Source: Trichostrongylus colubriformis | Lineage: Eukaryota > Nematoda > Chromadorea > Rhabditida > Trichostrongylidae | Direction: 5' to 3' | DNA: 64,000 nucleotides | Assembly: GCA_963978905.1 (NCBI GenBank) | Contig: OZ022256.1 | Span: 46,796,001-46,860,000 of the forward strand | Part shown: positions 55,188 through 64,000 of the stretch, one piece after another | Layout of the letters: the number at the start of each line of letters is the position of its first letter | How positions within the stretch are numbered: the stretch's first letter is position 1 | The notes under the pieces: model-generated | What the model saw: the letters and a program-made list of their open reading frames with translations, nothing else | Database searches by the model: none | What the model was told of the DNA's origin: nothing | Position numbers and translations under genes: made by a program

Positions 55188-55355
55188 AAACGTGAAATAA
55201 GAACGCCAGAAAACTTCAAATACCCTATAATTAATGCCTTATCGATCCTCGGCTGGGACACCACAGAGAAGTAGACGTTTGCGCTAGTTTCTCCTTTATA
55301 TTATCACCTAAAGTTCAGGAATGTCAATTTTCTCCTCGCAACACTGCATCCATTA

Positions 55356-56053
55356 GGTGTGTGCAGAATAAAGGCCGAAACGGACCACTTTTTTCAAAAC
55401 GCCATAACTTCGCTCACACACAACTTTATTGGTCGAAATAGAAACCATTCAAATCTACACAACCTTGTCAACGACCTGGTAAAGAAAATATGCAATCATG
55501 ATAAAATTCTGGATTGCGAAAATTAATAAAGTCAACGATGGCATTTTCAACATGCATGGCATCGGCGAACTCCTTCTGACGCAGGTTTGCATCGAGAACC
55601 CGGAAAAAGTGGTAATCCGTCAAGGATAGGTCTGGGGAATAAGGGGGTTTGAGGGAGAGTCTCGACGCCTTACTGCATCAGCTTTTGCCGGGTAACTTGC
55701 GAAGTACGGGGTTTTGCGTTGTTTCGCGCACCCAGCAGAAATTGATGCGGTTAGCGAGACTCTCCCTCACCCCCCTTATTCCCCAAACCTATCCCTGACG
55801 GATTACCACTTTTCCGGGTTCTCGATGCAAACCTGCGTCAGAAAAAATTCGTCGATACTATGCACGGTAAAAATGCCATTCTTGACTTTGTTAATTCTTG
55901 CAATCCAGAATTTGATCGTGATGGCATATTTTCTATACCAGATCGTTGGCAAAATTCTGTAGATTTAAATGATTTTTATTTCGACAAATAAAGTTGTGTC
56001 TGAGCGAAATTATGGCTAGTTATGTTTTGGCCATTTATTCTGCGAACACCCAG
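55356..56053. mobile_element. Second foldback element made of mariner 3' ends
   Basis: GGTGTGTGCAGAATAAA at the left and TTTATTCTGCGAACACCC at the right are the outer parts of long inverted arms (about 300 bp) around a centre near 55660-55740. The right arm encodes a decayed mariner C-terminus on the plus strand (SHPPYSPNLSLTDYHF in 55714-55962), and the left arm holds the same region inverted. TA lies at both edges. The empty site CTGCACTAGTATTC is preserved in copy 1 near 12115 and copy 3 near 47440. The mariner family differs from that in 51192-51895. Confidence 0.8.
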
Positions 56054-56824
56054 TAGTATTCGTCCAGAATTTTGACCATCCCATCTTATCACAATCGACG
56101 ACACGCATTTTTTCGCCAAGTATAGATGCCACTGGTTCTTCAATAGTCAAATCAGTGAGGGGTGTCGGCAGTGCTGAAACGCTGGGGGTCCGTGTATGTA
56201 TGCCTTCTTATGCATATTATGTATGTACGGAATCTTATAGGCGCTTACTACTCACCCTCTTCAGTTATGGGAAGGGCTATCTGCTAACGGTGGGAGCCAG
56301 AAAAGTCAAATTATCGCGATCTGTGCCTTTCATGGCAATAACCCTGTGTTTGATTAGAACTTTCTTGTATCGATCCTTAATAAGTTTTTCAACGTTTTTC
56401 ATGTGAGTGATAGTTTTGAAAAATGAGGACGGTAAGTAGGGAAGCAAACTCATTGTTGGGGCATGCTTGATGGTAAGATGGAGTAGAGTGCATGAGCTCG
56501 GTCGATGACAATTTGCTTACGCCCTCTTCTGCTGCATTCATTCGAAAACTTTTGAGTGAAAATCTTCCCACGATTTGCTCTCATATAAACTCCCTCCTTT
56601 CCCTTCCTCTTTATTCTCATCGAGAGTGCACCTATCCATCTGTTGTTAACGTTGATTTGGCTGTTACACAGCTGGTGTTGCCCAAGATGAAGAAGAGCAA
56701 CCCCTGAAGAGGCACTCACCAGTAAATGGTTTCAACTTCCCATGGAACTTTGAAAGGAGACCCAGGTGAATCCACAGTATCTCGAGTGCTAGTTAAAGGC
56801 ACACCTCGCGATAAATTGTGAGAG

Positions 56825-58410
56825 TTATTTTATTTTTTTTATTTATTATGCGTGCATGTGACGCGCCAGAACATTAATAGAAAAAGTTATCCACTGTAGC
56901 TAGTCAAGAGGACGGTAGAAAAACCCTACAACCTTCACAGCACTAAACCTAGAGTGGAAGGGAAACCATAACTACTATACATGCCAAAAAGCGAAGAAAA
57001 AATCATAAGTGAGTTACTCAGGACACGAGAGTGAATCTATCATTTCCTTTGAAGCCTGGAGTATGCCGCGAGAGACACCCATGTCATTTACCTGCCTCAG
57101 TCGGCAATGGTGCCCTTAGCGCCACTGAAGGGGTTATAGGAACCTGCCTGAGCTTCGGAACACGAGTATACCGACCGCCCTCGTGGAACAGACAGGTCAG
57201 ATAAACGCTAGGTACCTAGTCTCGCGACTTAAGGAAAGAAAGTATATCAGTTTAGAAAAGGAAAGGTGACTGCCCTGAAAGAAAAATCATATCATAACAT
57301 ATGAAGTCCTTTGTATGTATGTTATCTCTCGAATAGACTGCATAGCGGAATAGGGTAATCTTATGGTAACGGGTGGATTGGTACAGGCCGAAGTCCTCTT
57401 GGCTAAGCTATTAAAACTGACTCTCACAATCAAATAAAACAAACAATACAAACAAACAGAAAAGACTAAAAACTACTCTCAAATCTAGACAACAGCACTA
57501 AGTAGTTGCAATACAGCTCCCTTACAGCAAAGAAGATGTCATTTGAGAAGTCGGCTAGGGAAGCCTGAAGCTGCAGCGTCCGCAAAACACAGCAAATCAC
57601 CAAGCTGGAAGGATGACTGCTATTATCAAGATATCTGAATGATTTCACATTTAGGTCCCTGTAATCATTGCACGAGCAACATTGGATTCTATTAAATTTT
57701 TTTCCCAAACACCTTACCATTGACTCATCCAAACAACTTAGGAGGTAGCTTCTCAAAGCTGCTGGCCATGCGATAAAAATAAGAGTGGAACGTCAGAGAG
57801 TGGAATCTTTTTTGAGCTCTATCATGAATTATTCCAAACCTTCCGGAGCGTTTGTTGCAGGGTTTAAAGGTCCAATATTTGCTGAATATGAGTCTAGTCT
57901 CCTGCCTTAGTATGCGGTAGCCCAAGGTGAGGTCGTCTATCAATCTCCTCTCACGCAGACTCATCAGTCCTAGCCATTCCATTCGTTCTTCATAGGTCGG
58001 AATGTCACACAGTGCTGTTCCTGGATAAACTCGGAGGTATACCAATCTGGTAAGAGTGCGCTGCACTTTTTCCAGTCTGGACACGTCCTTCTTGAGGGAG
58101 GTATTCCATACCTGGAAGCAGTAATTCAGGTGAGGTAGTACATAGGCATTGTACAATCGCAAAAGTATTTTGGGATCTCTAATCTGAGTATTACGAAAAA
58201 TTACGAAAAGCACAGAAAAAGTCTCTTTTACCAAATGGTCAATCTGAGAGCTGAACTTCAGATTCGACTGTATTAGTACTCCTAGATCCTTCACATTAGT
58301 ACAGGTTTTCAAGACGGAGCCGCTTATTTCATAAACAGGTGGTAGGCTGTCCCCGAGGTGAAGAACTATTACGGAGTTATCGCGCGTATTACAGAACGTA
58401 AAGGCCCTGC
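56825..58410 (-). mobile_element. 5'-truncated CR1/jockey-like LINE
   Basis: The 3' end on the minus strand is an AATAAATAAAA-type tail at about 56825-56850. It is preceded by an untranslated stretch of about 0.6 kb and the C-terminal half of a reverse transcriptase. The 5' truncation lies near 58410. It inserted into the TTAA element 56797-58821. Confidence 0.75.
57470..58404 (-). pseudogene. LINE reverse transcriptase, C-terminal part
   Basis: The frame from about 58404 to 57725 starts within the region after the catalytic core (VLHLGDSLPPVYE, then VKDLGVLI). It continues through LLRLYNAYVLPHLNY and a WNTSLKKDVSRLEKVQR stretch, which is the conserved thumb region of jockey/CR1-type ORF2 proteins. 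The catalytic YADD core is missing through 5' truncation. Near 57740 the frame shifts, and the natural C-terminus (CLDESMVRCLGKKF) continues in the neighbouring frame. It is of a different family from the LINE at the left window edge and is inactive. Confidence 0.8.
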
Positions 58411-61360
58411 TTTACCCATCAGTGAAGAAAAATGATCCAAAACCCTCACAACCACCAAAAATAAAGCTCCCTGCCCTCAGTTCTTGTACGAATATTGGAG
58501 ATCGTAGAAGAGCTTCTGCTCGATGATATAGCGCAAAATGCTACAATATCACCTGTTGTTCTCTGTGGAAGCTGCCTTCACTATTGAAATCGCTGCCTCA
58601 TCTTGTATTATCGCAAGTTCCCTTCTCCACGTAAGAGCCACGTTGGAAATTTGTTCGTCTGAGGCCAGGTGTGATTCGGCTTTGACGGCGCGGCTCGACC
58701 GGGGTAGAGCGCGCCTATCGCCGCAATTAAGCCGCAACAAGGGTGCAGCCTGAGCACCTATGTGAAGACCTAGTTACCCCAAGAAAGTAAGCCACTAATG
58801 TGATTATCGCGTGGTGTGCATTTAAGGTATGAGAACCAAAATTGCTAAATGCCGTTCCGAAGCGAGTTAGGAAGGGTCAAATATTGCTTACAGTGACTCG
58901 TTCATCGGTTACTCTGCTTGGTATAACTCACCAAAAGGTATGATCGAGATGGTAGACTTACCGTACATCACCCTTGAGCAAGAGCGCTACCACTGTGACA
59001 CGACAAACATTGCTACCCACACAATTAGGCCCGTAGATTAGTTACTTCTCGCAAAGTACCCAGCCAATGAGTCAGTGCAACCAAACTCTGATCTCTCCTA
59101 ATTCGCCTCTGAGCAGTATTTTGTAATTTTGGTTCCCATGATTGTGATCAGTGTCCGAGACCCTATCGATACGCCTAGATCTTGGTTCGAAGTTCTATTG
59201 GAAGTTGAAACCCTACCATGGGCAGTTAGGATCTCATAGAATCAGTGCTTCAGTTAGATAATGCGCCTATTTCATTGAACTGCGTAACAGAAGTATAAAA
59301 ACGGGAAAGCGATAAAACAAATGTAGAAGTTTTGATGAAATCCAGTGGACCCAAGAATAGAAAGTAAAAGCATCTCATAAGCATCAGATAAACAAAGATC
59401 TACTGTTACTACAGTATATGGAGAACGACTTCTCTTTGTACCGTTCCCTCTTTACAGTTGGATAACGTGGATGTTCTCTCTCTTTTTGGTGCTTTTACGG
59501 AATAGATCACAGATGGTTTCAACTTGAGTGTTCATTTACATGAAAGATTTGAATAATTTCTTTCTAAGATCATTTCATCATGAAAACGTATTGGTGCACA
59601 CATCACATCACCTACATGCAAAGACAGCAAAAATGCTACAATCTTAAAACGGTGGTGGGGGTTTGCTTTCGCGCCTTCTTCTCTCCATATGACTAAAATC
59701 CCGATCTCTCTAGACTTCTTTGCCCCTATGATCGTCTGCTGTCTGGTCTCTTGGCGTTGTAGCAATAAAATAAAGAGCACTTTGATGTTGCACGAAGGAG
59801 GACCTTATTCGATTGTTGTCAGGAGAAGGGAAATGGGCGTGTCTTCTCACCCCTCTGCTTGGAAGCACCCCAGCACCCTTCTATTAATAATTACCACCCA
59901 GGCCTCCTCCAACTACGAGCGTTGATCGTCTTTCTATCACTCATATGAAGGGATTTTGTTCTCTTGTCAAAGTAATTATTGAAATGTTAAGACAACTCTA
60001 ATACTTATTGCCTAATCTAAAACCCTAATTTTGCAGCTTAGTCAGGAACATGAAGGCCATTTATCTTCTTGCCTTTATCATAGCTAATGTAAGTCCAAAT
60101 AGGTTCGAAGCAAGGAACATTTACATAAAACTATTTCAAATTTTTTTTTATTTTCAGTTATTGACCCCCAGTCTTGGTCCAATTGATTATTTCAACTATG
60201 GCAAGAAGTCAGGGTTGTTTGTCCACTGAGACATGACTGACAGTGTGAAGTGTGTCAAATAATCATCGAAAGCAAATAAAAGTAAAAATACTACTATGCT
60301 ATTTCACAAGTAGTCCTACTAGTTTGTTTTAGATTCACCCTTCCTGGGGCTGCATACAAGCCCGTACTGAAGAGATTACTTTCTAGCAAAGGGAATGCTC
60401 TCAGAAATGCTATATTTGGAGGCCGTCAAAAGGTTATCATGTCATGGACGACAAAAACCCCATAGTTATTCGGTGGCTTCTATTCAGGATTAAGTCTTAC
60501 TATTTCTGGCACACTTCACGCTCTTTTTTCCAGGAATTATTGGAATCAACCACCGCGTACGCATGGCAAATAACACTAAGTCAACCGTTTCCACACATAA
60601 CACGTAGTTTTCGCCTCATACAGGAGTGCTAAAGAGGGATCATTTGCTCTTAGCTCATACAGCAGCAGCCTCGATTTCTGTGGTGTGTCTTTGGTGATCA
60701 GCCTTCTGATGACGTTTCTTCGATTTCGGAGTACTATTTGATGTCTTACTGCATGGACAACGCTGCTACATATATCCGTATTATTATTTCTCATGTCCCG
60801 ATCCTGCCTCTAGAGTGGTTTCAATAAATATGGCACGCTTAGCCACTTGGAAACGAAGGATATGTGGAATAAACCGAATATTCAAGTGCTACACCATGTA
60901 TCATTTCCTTCGACTATAGAGTCTGGGTAAGCCTTTGCAGGGTTGCGTGCGAGGAATATGAATTCGCGGATATGGGAGCTGGATCGACGTATCTTATCAA
61001 CTTGGCAATAACTCGCGGTCTTATTTGTAGCTCTCGATCTTGTTTGTATTGAAGGCCTTTACGGAATTCAATAATCCGTGAAGTGCACCCCTGAATTTGG
61101 AGGTGGGGACACCCGGTCAGAATTTGATGATGTTTATTTAAATCAGCATCGAAAGGAAAGTGACCCTTTTTTGGCACTTCTAAAACACTGAAAAGTTTCT
61201 GTACACAGAGTCGTACAATGATGTAGCGACATGAATGCCGAATGCTGCGCCGCCCCTTAGCTCAAGACTTCCATGATATGCCTGCTTCAAAAGTGGGTTC
61301 TTCATTTTCGTCACTACCGAACCGTCTCCAGGGCCTGTCGTGAGATGGGGGACGTGCCAG

Positions 61361-62362
61361 GACTGCCCAGCTACGTGACTGAGCTATGCGAACTGGGTCT
61401 CTGCGCGCTGTAAACAGATCCTGTTTCGTTGCGCATTAGATCAATTCACAACTGGACCAGCAAGGAAAATTCGCTCACGAGGTTCTTGTTCGCACCGCTC
61501 TGCGACATGATTGGACATTCCTGACACCGGTAGTGAGATGTTAGACGGTATCAGTTTTTCCCAATAAGTACAAAGTGATTAATCTAATTGGTCGTCGACA
61601 CTGACCAAGCTTAGACGGCAAGCGTCCGCTGTCACTTCAGCTGCTCCACCTTACATGCGGACCAGCAAGCATGGTGTGGAAGCAGTGGGGAAGAGCTCAG
61701 ATAACTTTGAAGCTTTGCTGTCTCACTTAGCGACTTGTAGTAAACCTTAAAAGGAAGCTTCTCCTCATGCCTGCAAACTCACACATATCTACACTAGATG
61801 ACGTTGCAGTGCCGGAAGTTCTTCAAGGAAATGGATAGTTTGTTATCTCGTGTAAGCAGCAACAGACAGATGTGAAGAGCACATCAAATGCACATTTCAG
61901 TATAGTCTCTATGTTTAGTGAATATGTGATGGCATGTCTGCGCGAATCATGCCGTCTAATCCATATGTACATTTGGGTAGTCTGCTATGAATGCTGTGTA
62001 ATTTCCTTCCTCATTCCCTAAAATAACTTTTTGATCGATGAAAACGGCATGAAGTCCTCAAATATAGCATTCTACATATCCAAAATGAAAGCGGCATTCA
62101 AACAGTGTCCAGAACCATGAATTTAAAAAGAGTGTTAACTGCACATGAAAGTATGGAACTGCACAGACATCAAACAATTTCAGGCGAGACTTTTAGTGTT
62201 GTATTCAGTGTAAAAAATGCTGTTCAATGATGTGAAGATCATCTCACTGCGATAGTTCTGAATTTTACCACTGTTCTCGTATTCTTTCCAAGCGTTGTCG
62301 GGTGGAGCTCTTCACTCCATGAAGTATACGGTAAGTACATATACGTAGGATAATCACAGAAC
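61361..62362. other. Unassigned sequence right of the inverted copy
   Basis: Homology to the large unit fades near 61360. No long frame, RNA gene or inverted repeat was recognised in this kilobase. Confidence 0.4.
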
Positions 62363-62600
62363 TATTTATTTATTTATGTGTACTATGACGAGCTCTAATA
62401 AATACAAAGCCAAACAGAACAGAAACACTACAAATACTATTGATGAGATGCCACGTTCGACTCTCTATGAACCTCGGCATTGCTTCAATTGTTGTATACT
62501 ATGTTTGACTGCTTGGAGGTTGTTAACAAGATTTTATTGGCTTACGTTTCGGCGATTTCGCCTACTTCGGAGCCAAAAAGAGGGAAAAAGTCAAATCACG
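62363..62600 (-). mobile_element. Possible LINE 3'-end relic
   Basis: On the minus strand the segment ends in a TAAATAAATAAATA tail (62363-62377) like the LINE at the left edge. It carries a GCCGAAACGTAAGCC stretch of the kind often found in LINE 3' untranslated regions. It has no reverse transcriptase sequence. The 160-codon plus-strand frame across it (62376-62858) is therefore probably fortuitous. Confidence 0.4.
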
Positions 62601-64000
62601 ACTTACTCGACTGAATGTCTCAGGCATACCTTTCTAGAAACTCAATGTTACCTTAGGACCCCTGTAGATACTAGAAAAAATACCGTACCTTCACAGATCC
62701 ACAGGATCGACTGCCACCGACACAGATTCCGGAGTAAATTAGGTCAGAGTCCTTGGTCAGTTGTCGACAGAAAGCCTTTCATGGACATAATGGTAAAAAT
62801 AGGAATGGAATTAAGCGCCCGCAGTACTGAACTAACGCACAACACAGGAATCACGTGATATTGTAGATCACTTCGCACCTTACCTCGCATCTCCTAGCCC
62901 TGCCTGTAGGGTGACCCTATGTGATTGCTTCTACCGACCGTTGACCTTCAGCATGCAAAACGTAATGCACATGTACACAGGGAAAAGGTGAATGTGTACA
63001 AAGAAAGGAATTCATTCATACTTTCCAGTTTGTAACACTTCGTTGATACTGATCAAACTCTCAAGTTTTTTATCAGTGCCTCATGATCGCACAACGCATG
63101 TGTGCCTAAAGCTATTCTCTTTGTCAGCTAATTAAGACACTAGGGGTTAATAAACATCTCGCTTGCTTCAAGAGGATCTAATTCATAGGGCGCGATGAGA
63201 TGGTTGAGCAGAAGGTGAGGGTGTAACATACATGGGATCAGGAGTTTTGCGAGAGGCTAGTAGACATAAATGTTTGAGCAGAAGTTGAAATTCCGGTTTG
63301 GTAGGCGACTAATTCTGGAAGAAAGGTGGAAGCATAAGTTGAAGCTGCGGGATGCCGAGGGGTCCATACTGAAGGAGAGTAGGAACTGCAGTTGAAGATG
63401 TGGGTCCCTGAGAGATTAGTGATGGTAGGGAAACAGGAGTTGGATATGAAACGAAAGCTGTGCAGGACTTGGAGTTGTTGGAGGTTTATTGACACGTCTA
63501 ATACAGTTGGCGGTAGGTGGTAGAATGCTTTATGGGTGAACAGCGGGTGCACCTGGGTAGTGCATTGTGGAAGAGTGGGCTTATTATCGGGTGTGCCTCT
63601 CAGTATCAAGCGAGGTCACACCACAGGTGCTCTCTCAGCTAATAAGTGCAGGCGATGTGCTCGTGAAGTGCCTGAGGAAAAGTGAGGAACGCTAGATGAA
63701 ACGATCAGCGTAGGGTTCCAGTGGGAAACCAGAACACTCCGCGGCGATAAAAGAGGATAATGGAAATTATAAGAGAGATATTGTTAACTAGATGACAACA
63801 AACGAATGGGCTAAACGTTATGGTGCTAACAAAGTAATTATATGGAGCAAATAAATCACAGTGTACTATCCTCGGTGGAGCTTGAACATTCTCGGGAATA
63901 GTGGGTGACTGGTTGATGGTGGTTGTTCTGGACATCTTCCTCATCAAGTGGGTTGACAGCGTAGTGAAATGGATGAGATTAAGTGATGAAATGACAATGA
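62601..64000. other. Unassigned right end of the window
   Basis: There are two minus-strand frames (63238-63609 with 123 codons, and 63705-63947 with 80 codons), neither showing a recognisable motif. The first is rich in Ser/Thr/His and sits in G- and A-rich plus-strand sequence, so it may arise by composition. Confidence 0.4.

Larger units (their letters stand above)
56797..58821. mobile_element. TTAA-flanked TIR element split by a LINE
   Basis: AGGCACACCTCGCGATAA after TTAA (56793-56796) matches, inverted, TTATCGCGTGGTGTGCAT before TTAA (58822-58825). The flanking unit sequence joins cleanly without it, as at 12889-12892. About 1.6 kb of the interior is a minus-strand LINE fragment. A related inverted pair (GACACACTCCGCGATAAT) lies around the palindrome centre at about 10560-10872. 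Confidence 0.65.
53688..61360 (-). repeat. Inverted, diverged partial copy of the large unit
   Basis: Read on the minus strand, this stretch follows the large unit from about 6.2 kb (copy 1 numbering) through the left flank and left palindrome arm to the palindrome centre, which lies near 53830-53860. Identity is visibly lower than between copies 1 and 2. It is interrupted by a G/C-tract MITE (54958-55187), a mariner foldback (55356-56053) and a TTAA-flanked element holding a LINE (56797-58821). With copy 3 it forms an interrupted inverted repeat around a 5.5-kb spacer. Confidence 0.8.

Noticed and set aside
62376..62858. 160-codon plus-strand frame
   Set aside because: It starts inside a LINE-like tail and UTR sequence read antisense, is rich in rare-looking residues and matches no domain I know.
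63238..63609. 123-codon minus-strand frame
   Set aside because: No motif, low-complexity Ser/Thr composition and no start or splice signals that stand out.

Overview
The window reads as repeat-dominated animal nuclear DNA, probably nematode. The pointers are jockey/CR1-like LINE reverse transcriptases, mariner-type elements, and a TTTCAG-type splice acceptor in front of the second open frame of a retroelement. No rRNA, tRNA or recognisable conserved host gene was seen. The species cannot be named from the sequence alone, and the nematode assignment is an inference.

Layout. A decayed LINE covers 1-2509. A tandem repeat with a period of about 12.97 kb follows: copy 1 at 2510-13798, copy 2 at 13799-26774, and copy 3 from 39795, which breaks off at about 48227. 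An inverted and diverged partial copy lies at about 53688-61360. Each full unit carries a giant palindrome (arms about 2.8 kb, spacer 32 bp). The repeats hold secondary insertions: a deleted mariner (16257-17158), four copies of a small MITE whose TIRs run into long G and C tracts, two foldback elements made of head-to-head mariner ends (51192-51895 and 55356-56053), several TTAA-flanked elements, and a second LINE fragment (about 56825-58410). The segment 61361-64000 is mostly unrecognised.

The most notable object is a complete LTR retrotransposon of 13,020 bp on the minus strand (26775-39794). It sits between copy 2 and copy 3, has identical 262-bp LTRs and is flanked by the duplication GTTT. 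It carries two long intact open frames. ORF1 (2386 aa) is a single polyprotein in the order Gag, membrane-glycoprotein-like module, aspartic protease, reverse transcriptase, RNase H, integrase. This places an Env-like module between Gag and Pol instead of after Pol. ORF2 (about 1285 aa from its first ATG) encodes a superfamily 1, UPF1-like helicase with all its main motifs, behind a good splice acceptor. A Ty3/Gypsy-type element with this gene order and its own helicase is the best candidate here for an undescribed system.

History inferred from the copies. Copy 2 matches copy 3 on its left and copy 1 on its right, with the switch between about 17431 and 17654, as expected from unequal crossover between two older, diverged loci. 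The palindrome spacer is inverted between copies 1 and 2. The whole palindrome core appears flipped in the copy-3/inverted-copy locus relative to copies 1 and 2. The LTR element and the mariner inserted after the duplication.
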